A DNA stretch of 64,000 nucleotides from Paenalcaligenes hominis (GCF_011927625.1 NZ_JAATIZ010000002.1:124001-188000), one strand, 5' to 3'. Counted from the first letter of the stretch, positions 8,640-17,576 are shown. The notes: generated by a model not told the origin, from the sequence alone. Numbers and translations: made by a program.

Positions 8640-11021
8640 TTATTCGTACCTCTCAAAAATCGTTTTCTCTGGTAGGGAGGGGTTCACCGACTCATAACCT
8701 ACAATGCGTTCTCTGAGTAAGCTCATTGGGTCGGTACCTAATGAACCTAATCCTGACAACTCTAACTGTAAAAATACAGCACTGTTGCTTTTCTGGGCAG
8801 AGACGGCATAACGCTGCACCACAAAGCGCCCAGTCCAACAACAGTCACCTTTGTATTCAAAGCCTAAAATCGTTTGGGTACTGCGTTTTTCCTGCAGTGA
8901 ATAATCGACTCGGCCTAATGCGTATACACGCTGTGTTAAGGGCCACTGTGTAGTCAGAGACAGTTGTTCCTTTGTTTTATTGTCGTTGCCAGTGGTAAAC
9001 CTATAGTCGGGGTTATCAAATGCACGGGGATCGCGTTCGTAGCGATACGCAGCCGATAAAGTCGCTAAACGTTTAGGATGCCAGTTTACACTGGTATTTA
9101 TGCGATTGCGACTAAAGCGATCAGCATTCATTTGTGCATCCACACGCACATTAAAGGTATCGGTCAAGGCGGCATACGCGCCAAAGAGGTAATCCGAGCG
9201 TGCTTGTTTGGGTGAGTGCTCGTTTGGAGCAAAGGTATGCAAAAAGACGCGCTGATCATCAAAGTGAAAACGTTGGGCGATCTCTAGACGTACGCGCTCG
9301 AAGCCGGTATCAGCATCTAACCAACGTGTGGTTAAACCCGCTGTTAATTGGTTTGCATTCGCAATACGATCCCAGCCCCCACTATAAATATTTTCACTAA
9401 ACGCTTGGGAAAAATTAAAGGTGGCAATGCCTGTGTCTAAATTAGGAATCGCATTTTGATCGCGATAAGGCACATACAAATAGTACAAACGTGGCTCTAG
9501 CGTTTGAATTGAGTCAATATCAAATAAACGAGTATTACGTTCGAACGTCATGCCCGTGTCAAGAGAATACACGGGTACGGTACGCATGACATTGCGTTTT
9601 AAATTGCGTTGTGCCGCATCGCTGACTGTGTCCCATGCTGTATTGTAGTGGCTTAAATGTAAGCCTACTTTAGGGGTGACATACCAGCCAGGTCGCATAA
9701 ACGGATAGGATACGGTGGTATAAGACGCAACACGGGTACTGTTAGGCGCTAAGCGTTCGGTTCGATAACGGTCGAAGGTGGATAAGCTACCACTGTAGTA
9801 AGGCATCACAAAATGCGTTGCCGAATTTTTTGACACCACATCAAACCCGCCCCAATTATAGCGGGCACCCTGTAGCTCTAGTTGGGGTAATCGATTGTAC
9901 TCAGGACGACTATAACCCGCTGCTTGATCTTGAAGGGTTTGGTATTGAGACGCGGATAAGGCAGCAGTAAAGTATTTGGCCCCGGCCCAAGAAAAACGCG
10001 CATGGCTGCGTAGCTCGGTTACTGATGCTTCATTCACCCCAAACGTGGAAAAGTTTCTAAAGTAGTCGTCGTCTGAAACTCGGCTGTATTGGTAATCAAA
10101 CCCAAAGCCATTCCCTAAATCGTGGTTATGGGCAGCATTAAAAGCCCAACGGTCTGTTTTGGTTTCTTTGTCGTTATTTAAATAAGCGCCTGTAATCGTA
10201 CCCACGGAGCGAGGAGTTAAATAACGGAACTCGCCCTGGAGCTGAACGCCGCGCTTGCTGAGGTAGCGTGGTGTTAACGTAGCATCGTAATTGGGCGCTA
10301 AATTAAAGTAATACGGTATAGAAAGCTCGAGACCACTATTTGACGAATACCCATACGAAGGAACTAACAAACCGCTTTTACGTTCTTCGCGTAGGGGGAA
10401 AGTTAGGTAGGGTGAATACAAAATAGGCACATTTTTAAAATACAGCACCCCATGTTTTGCTATGCCTGTATTGGTGTCATTGTGCAAATCGACTTGGGGC
10501 GAACGAATAAACCACGCTGGCGCCGGACATGGGCAGCCACTGTATTCAACAGTGGTCATACGTAAGTGATTTTTTGAAAGCAGCTGAGCTTCATCCGCCT
10601 GACCTGCCCCGCCTGAACCACCAAAATAAAACTGAGGGGACGCTATAGTGCCGGTTTCGTTTTGAACGTTGTAGTCAATGGCCTCGCTACGGATAATAGT
10701 GCCTGCCCGTAATAAGCTGCCTTGGCCTCGAATAGCTAGCTCGCCTGATTCTTGGTTAAATCGGATAGTGTTGCCTTTGGCAATGGAGTCGACACGTCGT
10801 ACCTGCGCCGCCCCCGTTAACACCACTGAGCCGTCGGCTGTGCTCTCGATACGATCCGCGTTAAAATACGCCGACATATTATCTTCGCTGACTTCGTGCA
10901 GGCGTAAGTGCGTAGCCGCTTTAAACTGCGGCACACGAGGCTCCGAAGAAAAAGCAGGTTGTAACGTACTATCTAGACCTAAACCCGTTAAAATAGTTAG
11001 GGCAAACCAAATCGTTCGCAC
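8640..11021 (-). CDS. lptD: LPS-assembly outer-membrane protein LptD
   Basis: This 793-residue outer-membrane barrel inserts LPS into the outer leaflet together with LptE. It has a short signal peptide (first ~25 residues), an OstA/LptA-like beta-jellyroll domain (about 45-170), and a long C-terminal barrel with many aromatic girdle residues. Cysteines that can form the inter-domain disulfides known from E. coli are present as CPC in the N-terminal part and CC in GDCCWTG near the C-terminus. The start codon is GTG, preceded by AAGGA about ten bases upstream; there is no ATG nearby. It is divergent from amgK across 138 bases. Confidence 0.95.
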   Translation of the reverse strand: MRTIWFALTILTGLGLDSTLQPAFSSEPRVPQFKAATHLRLHEVSEDNMSAYFNADRIESTADGSVVLTGAAQVRRVDSIAKGNTIRFNQESGELAIRGQGSLLRAGTIIRSEAIDYNVQNETGTIASPQFYFGGSGGAGQADEAQLLSKNHLRMTTVEYSGCPCPAPAWFIRSPQVDLHNDTNTGIAKHGVLYFKNVPILYSPYLTFPLREERKSGLLVPSYGYSSNSGLELSIPYYFNLAPNYDATLTPRYLSKRGVQLQGEFRYLTPRSVGTITGAYLNNDKETKTDRWAFNAAHNHDLGNGFGFDYQYSRVSDDDYFRNFSTFGVNEASVTELRSHARFSWAGAKYFTAALSASQYQTLQDQAAGYSRPEYNRLPQLELQGARYNWGGFDVVSKNSATHFVMPYYSGSLSTFDRYRTERLAPNSTRVASYTTVSYPFMRPGWYVTPKVGLHLSHYNTAWDTVSDAAQRNLKRNVMRTVPVYSLDTGMTFERNTRLFDIDSIQTLEPRLYYLYVPYRDQNAIPNLDTGIATFNFSQAFSENIYSGGWDRIANANQLTAGLTTRWLDADTGFERVRLEIAQRFHFDDQRVFLHTFAPNEHSPKQARSDYLFGAYAALTDTFNVRVDAQMNADRFSRNRINTSVNWHPKRLATLSAAYRYERDPRAFDNPDYRFTTGNDNKTKEQLSLTTQWPLTQRVYALGRVDYSLQEKRSTQTILGFEYKGDCCWTGRFVVQRYAVSAQKSNSAVFLQLELSGLGSLGTDPMSLLRERIVGYESVNPSLPEKTIFERYE

Positions 11022-11159
11022 AAGCTGTGTGTCCTTTGAAAATTCTCAACTAAGTCATTCTTGCCATATCGACTTAGAAATACAGTTGCCTATTATAGAT
11101 AAGCCAGACGCTTCGCGGCACTTTAACAGGTAAAATTTATTTGCTTCGAGTCACTTTTT

Positions 11160-12194
11160 ATGCAAAACATTGCTCATCCTCGTTTTCAACAGCTGGTTCA
11201 CTGGCTGGGCACCTTGTCGCCGTCTTTGGGTTTAGATGTAGACCAACTGCAACCGGCATCTAGTGATGCCAGTTTTAGACGCTATTACAGACTGCCCGGA
11301 GCTGACCAAAACTATATTGTGATGGATGCACCCCCAGCCCAAGAAAACAATGCGGCTTTTGTCGATGTACAGCGCCGCCTAGCTCAAGTCGGCGCCAAAA
11401 CACCCACTATCTTAGCTTATGAAGCCGACCAAGGGTTTATGCTTTTAAGCGATTTAGGCACTCAAAACTACTATCAAGCCCTACAAGACGGTTTGGACCC
11501 CGCTGCGCTACAAGCCTTATACCGTTTAGCCATCGAAGAGTTAGTGCGAGTTCAACAGGCAGATACCACCGGGTTAACGGTTTACGATGCTTCTCGCATG
11601 CTAGAGGAGCTGCAGCTATTTGACCAGTGGTATATACAGCAGTATTGTCACACAGAGCTTACCGATGCAGAACGAAAAAGTCTCGATCAGCTTTTTCACA
11701 CCCTAGTCACAGACAACGTGAACCATGGCGCTGTACTCGTTTTGCGCGATTTTCATTCCCCTAATTTAATGATGCCTACCGATGCCAGCCTGCAGCCTGG
11801 CCTTATTGACTTTCAGGATGCTGTCATTGGCCCTATTACCTATGACATAGCTTCTCTGGTTATGGATGCGCGTTATACGTGGGATGAGGAGCAACAGTTG
11901 GACTGGGCCGTTCGCTATTGGCAAGCTGCCCACCACGCTGGACTGCCCATTGCTACCGATTTTGCCGAGTTTCACAAGGCCTATGAATGGATGAGCGTAC
12001 AACGTAACCTGCGCATTCTGGGGGTATTTAGTCGACTATCGATTCGTGATGGTAAACACCATTATCTTGATCATATCCCTCGTGTAAATCAGTATTTGCG
12101 TCAGGTGTTTGGTCGCTACGAGGAATTCAACCCACTGCGTCGTCTGTTTGATCGACTTGAAAACAAACAAACTGTTTTAGGATTAACGATTTAA
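11160..12194 (+). CDS. amgK: N-acetylmuramate/N-acetylglucosamine 1-kinase (AmgK-type phosphotransferase)
   Basis: This 344-residue protein has the aminoglycoside-phosphotransferase/choline-kinase fold. The segments LRDFHSPNLM (catalytic loop) and LIDFQDAVIGP (metal-binding DFQD) are visible. In Pseudomonas, AmgK phosphorylates the anomeric carbon of MurNAc and feeds MurU in a wall-recycling route that bypasses de novo MurNAc synthesis. The overlap with murU (TAATG) and the position divergent from lptD match that system, so the function is assigned by family and context. No good Shine-Dalgarno precedes the ATG. A TAAAAT at 11131-11136 could be a -10 box, giving a very short leader. Confidence 0.88.
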   Translation: MQNIAHPRFQQLVHWLGTLSPSLGLDVDQLQPASSDASFRRYYRLPGADQNYIVMDAPPAQENNAAFVDVQRRLAQVGAKTPTILAYEADQGFMLLSDLGTQNYYQALQDGLDPAALQALYRLAIEELVRVQQADTTGLTVYDASRMLEELQLFDQWYIQQYCHTELTDAERKSLDQLFHTLVTDNVNHGAVLVLRDFHSPNLMMPTDASLQPGLIDFQDAVIGPITYDIASLVMDARYTWDEEQQLDWAVRYWQAAHHAGLPIATDFAEFHKAYEWMSVQRNLRILGVFSRLSIRDGKHHYLDHIPRVNQYLRQVFGRYEEFNPLRRLFDRLENKQTVLGLTI

Positions 12195-12889
12195 TGTCTT
12201 TACGCGCCATGCTTTTAGCTGCCGGCCGCGGAGAGCGCATGCGGCCCTTAACCGATAGCACGCCCAAACCTTTGCTTAAAGTCCAAGGTAAAGCCTTAAT
12301 TCAATGGCATATCGAGCGCTTAGTGGCTGCTCAAATTACCGAGATTGTGGTGAACCATGCTTGGCTAGGCACACAAATCGAAGACTATTTAGGTGACGGG
12401 TCAAACTGGGGCGCGCAGATTCGTTACTCCGCAGAGTCTTCAGCCCTAGAAACCGCCGGTGGTATTAAGCAAGCACTTCCTCTTCTGGGCTCAAACCCCT
12501 TTTTAGTCATCAGCGCAGATGTCTGGAGCGACTGGAACCCGCAATTAGCTTTTTACTTAGCTCAAAGTCTCGCTGCTCAATCCGCCACGGCCCATCTGGT
12601 GTTAGTTCCTAACCCACCACACCACCCTCAGGGTGACTTTAGCCTGACGGCAGGCCGTGTGCAGCACCACACATCTAACCAATCTTATACTTACAGTGGC
12701 ATAGGTGTGTTTGACCCAAAATTTTTTAATACGGTACCCACCCATACCTCTATGCCTTTACGTGAGCCCTTGCATCACGCGATGGCTCAAGGCCACGTTT
12801 TAGGCAGTGTCTATACAGGTACCTGGATGGACATAGGCACCCCCGAACGATTGAAACAAATAGAACAAAACTTGGCGGCAAAAGCGTAA
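12194..12889 (+). CDS. murU: N-acetylmuramate alpha-1-phosphate uridylyltransferase
   Basis: This 231-residue nucleotidyltransferase has the Rossmann-type NTP-transferase signature LLAAGRGERMRPLT followed by PKPLLKVQGK. It converts MurNAc-1-phosphate and UTP to UDP-MurNAc in the AmgK-MurU recycling pathway. GTWMDIGTPERL near the C-terminus is typical of the family. The gene overlaps amgK by one base. The related hexose-1-phosphate guanylyl/uridylyltransferases have similar motifs, so the assignment rests on the amgK partner as well as on the sequence. Confidence 0.9.
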   Translation: MSLRAMLLAAGRGERMRPLTDSTPKPLLKVQGKALIQWHIERLVAAQITEIVVNHAWLGTQIEDYLGDGSNWGAQIRYSAESSALETAGGIKQALPLLGSNPFLVISADVWSDWNPQLAFYLAQSLAAQSATAHLVLVPNPPHHPQGDFSLTAGRVQHHTSNQSYTYSGIGVFDPKFFNTVPTHTSMPLREPLHHAMAQGHVLGSVYTGTWMDIGTPERLKQIEQNLAAKA

Positions 12890-12924
12890 CAGGCTATCAT
12901 TTCTGACAGCTTTTGCGCTTTTTT
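12878..12924 (+). terminator. Possible terminator overlapping the 3' end of murU
   Basis: An 8-bp stem GCAAAAGC / GCTTTTGC is separated by a long 23-base loop and followed by a run of six T. The long loop makes it weak. Confidence 0.35.
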
Positions 12925-12962
12925 GCCATTCACCTATTTTATCTACAGGAACGATTTGCCTC

Positions 12963-13664
12963 ATGCTAGGTTCCAAACGCCCTATATTTAAACCTACCGC
13001 TTATGGCTATACCCGTCGTAAACGTCGTATTCCTCGTTGGCTTGTGCTTATGATCACGGGCATGGTCTTGGGTGCGGGTGGCCTTTTATTTATTCAAAAG
13101 AGCTACGGCCCCCCTATGTTAACCGTAGAGCAATCACAGCAATTGCACGATGAGCTCAATACCGCCAAGGCAGAAAATCAACGTTTACAGTCGCGTATTA
13201 ATCTGGCCGAGCGTGAGCGCGATACCAGTCTGGCTCAGGTGTCCGAGGCCACAGAAAAATTAACTCATCATGACGCCATCGTTTCAGGCCTTGAAAAAGA
13301 CCTGGCTCTTTTTGCCGCCGCTATGCCCGCTGATCCGCGCGGTACGTCGCCAGGCATTCGTGCCGCCGACTTTACCAACAAAGACAACAACTTGGACTAT
13401 TCCATTTTGCTTATGCAAGATAGTGATAAGGCCGATAAACCCTTTAAAGGGACATTAAGCCTAAATGTTCAAGGGCGTTATCCTAATGGCCGTACTGGCT
13501 ATTTCGATTCTGAGCCCGTTCCCGTAGAACTAGGTCGTTATACGCATGTTCAAGGTGCAGTAGAGCTTCCTTCAGGCATGACGGCTCGTCAAGTGACGAT
13601 TCAGGTTTATCCCGAAGGCAACACCCAACGCACCGCTGCAATGCGTATTATTAACGTGCGTTGA
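12963..13664 (+). CDS. DUF6776-type membrane-anchored coiled-coil protein
   Basis: The 233-residue product is unnamed. It has a basic N-terminus (GYTRRKRRIPR), a single transmembrane segment at about residues 25-43 (WLVLMITGMVLGAGGLLFI), a predicted coiled coil at about 55-115 rich in Glu, Gln, Arg and Leu, and a C-terminal beta-rich domain ending in AAMRIINVR. This architecture fits a protein held in the inner membrane with its body in the periplasm. The resemblance to the DUF6776 family of betaproteobacteria is from memory and gives no function. A weak purine-rich stretch (CAGGAACG) lies upstream of the ATG. Confidence 0.7.
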   Translation: MLGSKRPIFKPTAYGYTRRKRRIPRWLVLMITGMVLGAGGLLFIQKSYGPPMLTVEQSQQLHDELNTAKAENQRLQSRINLAERERDTSLAQVSEATEKLTHHDAIVSGLEKDLALFAAAMPADPRGTSPGIRAADFTNKDNNLDYSILLMQDSDKADKPFKGTLSLNVQGRYPNGRTGYFDSEPVPVELGRYTHVQGAVELPSGMTARQVTIQVYPEGNTQRTAAMRIINVR

Positions 13665-13723
13665 TTGACCGCTGCCTTGACATCACCCCCGTTCTAAAGG
13701 GCAAGGTTTTCCATACTATCTAT

Positions 13724-13769
13724 AAAAAAGACCCCAACAGGTTGGATCCATGTCCAACTTCTTGGGGTC
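13724..13769 (-). terminator. Rho-independent terminator after metQ
   Basis: Read on the minus strand, an 8-bp stem GACCCCAA / TTGGGGTC encloses an inner 6-bp stem (GTTGGA / TCCAAC) and is followed by six T. It lies 35 bases past the metQ stop and closes the metNIQ operon. Confidence 0.88.
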
Positions 13770-13803
13770 AGTTTATAAACAGACTTTTTATCGCCTTTTC
13801 TAC

Positions 13804-14586
13804 TTAGAACGCTGGCACAATTGCACCTTGGTATTTGTCTTCAATTTGCTGACGTACCGCATCTGAGTGTAGGGCTTCTACTAGCTTTTTCACGTCTTCT
13901 TGCTCTGCTTTTTCCGCTGTAGTGACCACTATATTGGCATAAGGCGAATCGGCCCCTTCGATAAACAAGGCGTCTTTAAGGGGGTTTAAGCCCGCTTCCA
14001 ACGCGTAGTTTGTATTGATTAAGGCCAAATCTACGTCAGCTAGCACACGGGGTAATGTCGCGGCTTCGAGTTCTTTGAACTTGAGTTTTTTAGGGTTTTT
14101 AGCCACATCACGGGACGTAGCAAGAATGTTGCTTGGGTCTTTGAGCTCAATTAGGCCTTCTTGTTGCAATAACAACAAAGCACGTGCGCCATTAGAGGGG
14201 TCATTAGGCAAAGCCACTAAGGCACCGTCTTTTAGCTCGGCTAAGTCTTTAATCTTGTTAGAGTATGCACCAAATGGCTCTACATGGACTAAAGCAACGG
14301 AAACTAGCTCGGTTTTATGCTCTTTGTTAAATGTATCTAAGTAAGGCTTGTGCTGAAAAAAGTTCACGTCAATTTGGTTATCGGCCACTTGCACGTTAGG
14401 CTGCACATAATCGGTAAACACCTTAATGTCTAAGTCTACGCCCTGCTCAGCTAAGGTAGGTTTTACAAACTCTAATAACTCTGCATGCGGCACAGGCGTT
14501 GCTGCAATGGATAGCTTGCCCGCATGAGCGGAACCCATGGCCAACGCGGCAACAGACAAAGTCAAAAGAGGTAGTAGTTTTTTCAT
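13804..14586 (-). CDS. metQ: D-methionine-type substrate-binding protein MetQ
   Basis: This 260-residue periplasmic protein of the NlpA/MetQ family delivers methionine to MetNI. The frame is open further upstream to 14607, but the ATG at 14586 has an AGGAG nine bases ahead and begins a clean signal peptide (MKKLLPLLTLSVAALAMG, cleavage after AHA). There is no lipobox cysteine, so it should be a soluble periplasmic protein and not a lipoprotein like E. coli MetQ. The mature N-terminus KLSIAATPVPHAELLEFVKP is characteristic. It follows metI by 32 bases and is followed by a terminator. Confidence 0.93.
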   Translation of the reverse strand: MKKLLPLLTLSVAALAMGSAHAGKLSIAATPVPHAELLEFVKPTLAEQGVDLDIKVFTDYVQPNVQVADNQIDVNFFQHKPYLDTFNKEHKTELVSVALVHVEPFGAYSNKIKDLAELKDGALVALPNDPSNGARALLLLQQEGLIELKDPSNILATSRDVAKNPKKLKFKELEAATLPRVLADVDLALINTNYALEAGLNPLKDALFIEGADSPYANIVVTTAEKAEQEDVKKLVEALHSDAVRQQIEDKYQGAIVPAF

Positions 14587-14618
14587 AACATTGCTCCTGC
14601 ATAACAAAATAAAGAAGG

Positions 14619-15284
14619 TTACTGCGTTTTGCCTTGAATCCTAGCAGCTAGCTTATCGCCTATCATCTGCAGCAATTGCACTAAAACCACTAAAATTAGC
14701 ACGGTAATTAGCATGACATCGCTTTGATAGCGTTGATAGCCAAAGCGCACCGCTAAATCCCCTAAGCCACCACCGCCAATCACACCTGACATAGCAGAAT
14801 ACCCAATTAAGGTAATGGCTGTCACTGTAATTGCCGCTAAAATCCCAGTTGTGGCTTCAGGTAATAAAGCCATAGTGACTGTTTGACGTGAGTTCGCCCC
14901 CATGGCTCGACAGGCTTCAGACACACCCGGGTCCACCTCACGCAAAACATTTTCAATTAAGCGTGCAAAAAAGGGCGCGGCACTGGCAACCAGTGGCGGA
15001 ATGGCGCCTTGGACACCAAGGGCTGTACCTGCTAGTGCCCGTGATAACGGAATCATCACGATCAAAAGAATTAAAAAAGGCACCGAACGCAATACATTCA
15101 CTAAAAATGACAAGGCTTGGTAGGTCCAGCGGTTTTCCAGCAGCTGCCCTTGGGCCGTCAAAAAGAGAATAACACCCAAAGGCAAACCAATAAGCACGGT
15201 AAAAATTAAAGAGGCGCCGGTCATCACAAACGTCTCTACTGTGGCACTCCAAATTAATGCCCAATCCATATTGGTAAAATTCAT
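14619..15284 (-). CDS. metI: Methionine ABC transporter permease MetI
   Basis: This 221-residue inner-membrane permease has five hydrophobic segments and the binding-protein-dependent transport signature around EACRAMGANSRQTVTMALLPEA, which is the coupling helix contacting the ATPase. The segment ALIGYSAMSGVIGGGGLGDL (here TLIGYSAMSG) is a MetI hallmark. Its ATG overlaps the metN stop by three bases, so the permease and ATPase are coupled. Length matches E. coli MetI (217 residues). Confidence 0.95.
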   Translation of the reverse strand: MNFTNMDWALIWSATVETFVMTGASLIFTVLIGLPLGVILFLTAQGQLLENRWTYQALSFLVNVLRSVPFLILLIVMIPLSRALAGTALGVQGAIPPLVASAAPFFARLIENVLREVDPGVSEACRAMGANSRQTVTMALLPEATTGILAAITVTAITLIGYSAMSGVIGGGGLGDLAVRFGYQRYQSDVMLITVLILVVLVQLLQMIGDKLAARIQGKTQ

Positions 15285-16291
15285 GACCGTAATACCTCAC
15301 ATGTGACATGATGCTGATCCAGCACAGTCTTCACCTGTTCCCACTGATTTAAATCGCCCTCGACGGCCACAACGAGTTGCCCGTAAGGCGTTTGCTTAAT
15401 GCGGCTTACCGCACCCTGCAAAATACTGAAATTCAAATTAAATTCACGACTGAGCTGGCTTAAAACCGGTGCCGAGGTAGATTGGCCTTTAAAACTTAAG
15501 CGTAATAAACGTCCTTGCACTTGTTCAGCTAGCTCGTGCCAACCACCATCATCCATACCGCTTTCCGCCAATAGACGTTGAGTAGTGGCATGCTGTGGAT
15601 GCAAAAACACATCTAATACCGGACCGCATTCTATTAACTGGCCCGCCTCAATGACTGCCACCTGATCACAAATGCTACGAATCACGTCCATGCTATGCGT
15701 AATTAAAACAATCGTTATGCCTAGCTTTTGGTTGATTTCTGCCAGTAAGCGCAAAATAGACTGGGTGGTTTCTGGGTCAAGCGCAGAGGTAGCCTCGTCA
15801 CACAGTAGCAACTGCGGTTGATTCGCTAAGGCTCGGGCAATGCCCACACGCTGTTGTTGCCCACCGGATAATTGACGTGGGTACTTATGAGCATGGTCTT
15901 GCAACCCCACGAGTTCCAATACCTCTAAAGCGCGGCTTTGCTGCGACTTAGATGACAAGCCGGCTAACCGTAAAGGGAAACAGACATTGTCCAGTACTGT
16001 ACGCATTTGTAATAAATTAAAATGCTGAAACACCATGCCAATTTTTTGACGCACCCGACGTAAATCGGCCTCGGGCAATGCACTTAATTCCGTCTGTTGC
16101 AACCAAACACGCCCCTCTGAAGGTCGCTCTAAGAGATTTAACAACCGAATCAACGTGCTTTTTCCTGCCCCGGAGCGTCCAATAATTCCAAATACCTCAC
16201 CGGCTGGAATATGCAAATTAATGTCATTTAAAGCAATAATACTCTTATTGCCAGACGCGTACGTTTTATAGATATGCTCTAAACGAATCAA
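15281..16291 (-). CDS. metN: Methionine ABC transporter ATP-binding protein MetN
   Basis: This 336-residue ATPase powers methionine import. Walker A is GRSGAGKST, the signature is LSGGQQQRVGIARAL, and Walker B is LLLCDEATSALD. A C-terminal NIL (C2) domain covers about residues 255-336; in MetN of E. coli this domain binds methionine and inhibits transport. The start is TTG at 16291 with AGGAA eight to eleven bases upstream; there is no in-frame ATG nearby. It is the first gene of metNIQ. The leader holds a long imperfect inverted repeat. Confidence 0.94.
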   Translation of the reverse strand: MIRLEHIYKTYASGNKSIIALNDINLHIPAGEVFGIIGRSGAGKSTLIRLLNLLERPSEGRVWLQQTELSALPEADLRRVRQKIGMVFQHFNLLQMRTVLDNVCFPLRLAGLSSKSQQSRALEVLELVGLQDHAHKYPRQLSGGQQQRVGIARALANQPQLLLCDEATSALDPETTQSILRLLAEINQKLGITIVLITHSMDVIRSICDQVAVIEAGQLIECGPVLDVFLHPQHATTQRLLAESGMDDGGWHELAEQVQGRLLRLSFKGQSTSAPVLSQLSREFNLNFSILQGAVSRIKQTPYGQLVVAVEGDLNQWEQVKTVLDQHHVTCEVLRS

Positions 16292-16339
16292 AGAAATTTC
16301 CTACCCATTCTCTTGGTCAATCTGCTGACTATTTCTGTT

Positions 16340-16401
16340 AAGATCTAAACGTGAACATTGTTCCAAAATGTAGGAGAATGTGATGTATACGTTTAAGTCT
16401 T
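16340..16401 (-). repeat. Imperfect 17-base inverted repeat in the metN leader
   Basis: The arms at 16340-16356 and 16385-16401 match at 13 of 17 positions as an inverted repeat (core TAAACGT / ACGTTTA), with a 28-base loop. No T-run follows on the minus strand. It sits 50 to 110 bases before the metN start and could be a leader structure or a paired operator. I could not match it to a known SAM riboswitch class. Confidence 0.5.
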
Positions 16402-16533
16402 AAAAAAATGTTAATATAAGGACACGCTTAAACAGAACTATTACCCCCTGAAAGCTCATAACAAAAATGTCGACTTGTTGCAAAAACACATACTACCTTT
16501 CAATACGGCACTACTCTCTTTTCAGGATCTACT

Positions 16534-16755
16534 ATGCAAGCTATCGTTACCAGAACCCTTTGTGATCACTGCTTAGGTTTACCTGTAGCAAAAACGTCAA
16601 CACAACCTCATAGCGGTTTAAAATTGGTTTCTCAATACACCCCGATTCCTAATGGTGATGCCGAAGCCAAATTTATATGCCATGCCTGCGATACTGTGTG
16701 GCTGCATCGAAAAAACAAATGGGGGTCGTGTGAGGGCTTTAGGCTGAATCCTTAA
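16534..16755 (+). CDS. Small putative zinc-ribbon protein, function unknown
   Basis: This frame encodes 73 residues with two CxxC pairs, CDHC at residues 10-13 and CHAC at about 49-52, spaced as in a small zinc ribbon. There is no signal peptide or membrane segment. A weak AGGA lies nine bases before the ATG. It stands between the divergent metN operon and the next uncharacterised gene, on the same strand as the latter. I do not recognise a named family. The paired cysteines and the absence of a competing frame make it a likely real gene. Confidence 0.6.
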   Translation: MQAIVTRTLCDHCLGLPVAKTSTQPHSGLKLVSQYTPIPNGDAEAKFICHACDTVWLHRKNKWGSCEGFRLNP

Positions 16756-16799
16756 CTGTGTTAGGCTTTATGCATCCTTAACTTTTAGCTAAGATTTGC

Positions 16800-17576
16800 A
16801 TGCCTGACTTTATTCACCGCCATCAAAGCCAAGTCAATCTTCAAGCCATGCGCGCTTTACAGCAAGCATGGCTTCTTGCCGCTGAGTTACATACACCCTT
16901 GCCGCCTTTTTTGCTGCAGCGCAGTGTTGCTATTCTAAAAGCTCTACAAAAATATACAACACATGAACCTGTTCTACCGCTATTAGAACACGCAAAACAA
17001 CAGCTCAATGCATTTTTAACGGTAACGGCTCTTACACCTAGTGTGCTAAATCAGCCACCTCAAGCGCTCCATGTGCCTTGGTTTGATACTGCCTTTCCTT
17101 ATCCTGCCACCCTTGCTGACTTGTCATTAGGCGCACAATGGCATCAACAAATTAAAGCCAGTCATACAAAGCCGTTTCAGCGGCTAACCCTGGCCTTAGC
17201 CAAGCTCCCTTATCGCTCTGCCTACCAAGAGGCCGTTTTAGCACTGCGAGCTATTATTCGTTCAGAGCCTCGTCACTACGAGCCAGCGCTTGAGCTCTTG
17301 TATTGGCTCGCCGCGAGCGCGTCTTTCTTAGAGCATCCTCAGCTACAGCCCAGCGGAGAGCAAATCATCGAAGCTTTGCCAGGACATGAGCTACAAGGCC
17401 TTGTCATTCGCTACCAAGAGCTTGGTGTTGCTCAGTTACCTCTATTAAATCAAACCGATCAAAAACAGCTGATCACGTATTTTGGTGCTCCCACGCAAAC
17501 ACAAACCTTACGAGAGGTGCATGCGCAAGCCTGGCAAGCGTATGCGGCGCGCTTAGAGGCCAACGCCAACCGATAA
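16800..17576 (+). CDS. Uncharacterised all-helical protein
   Basis: This 258-residue protein is rich in Ala, Leu and Gln. It looks all-helical (segments such as AMRALQQAWLLAAELH and AVLALRAIIRSEPRHYEPALELLYWLA), possibly a helical-repeat fold resembling TPR-type proteins. No signal peptide, transmembrane segment or catalytic motif was seen. Gln is frequent near the C-terminus. It begins 44 bases after the small zinc-ribbon gene, so the two may be cotranscribed. I do not recognise it, and no function is proposed. Confidence 0.65.
   Translation: MPDFIHRHQSQVNLQAMRALQQAWLLAAELHTPLPPFLLQRSVAILKALQKYTTHEPVLPLLEHAKQQLNAFLTVTALTPSVLNQPPQALHVPWFDTAFPYPATLADLSLGAQWHQQIKASHTKPFQRLTLALAKLPYRSAYQEAVLALRAIIRSEPRHYEPALELLYWLAASASFLEHPQLQPSGEQIIEALPGHELQGLVIRYQELGVAQLPLLNQTDQKQLITYFGAPTQTQTLREVHAQAWQAYAARLEANANR

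Noticed and set aside
10678-11133. A 151-codon plus-strand open frame opposite the lptD 5' end
   Set aside because: It lies antisense to the well-supported lptD N-terminus, has low-complexity composition, no ribosome site and no recognisable family.
14015-15172. Plus-strand frames opposite metQ and metI
   Set aside because: They mirror the codon pattern of the genes on the other strand and have no ribosome sites or known domains.
16292-16533. SAM-type riboswitch upstream of metN
   Set aside because: I looked for the conserved cores of SAM-I and SAM-II types and did not see them; only a long inverted repeat is supported.
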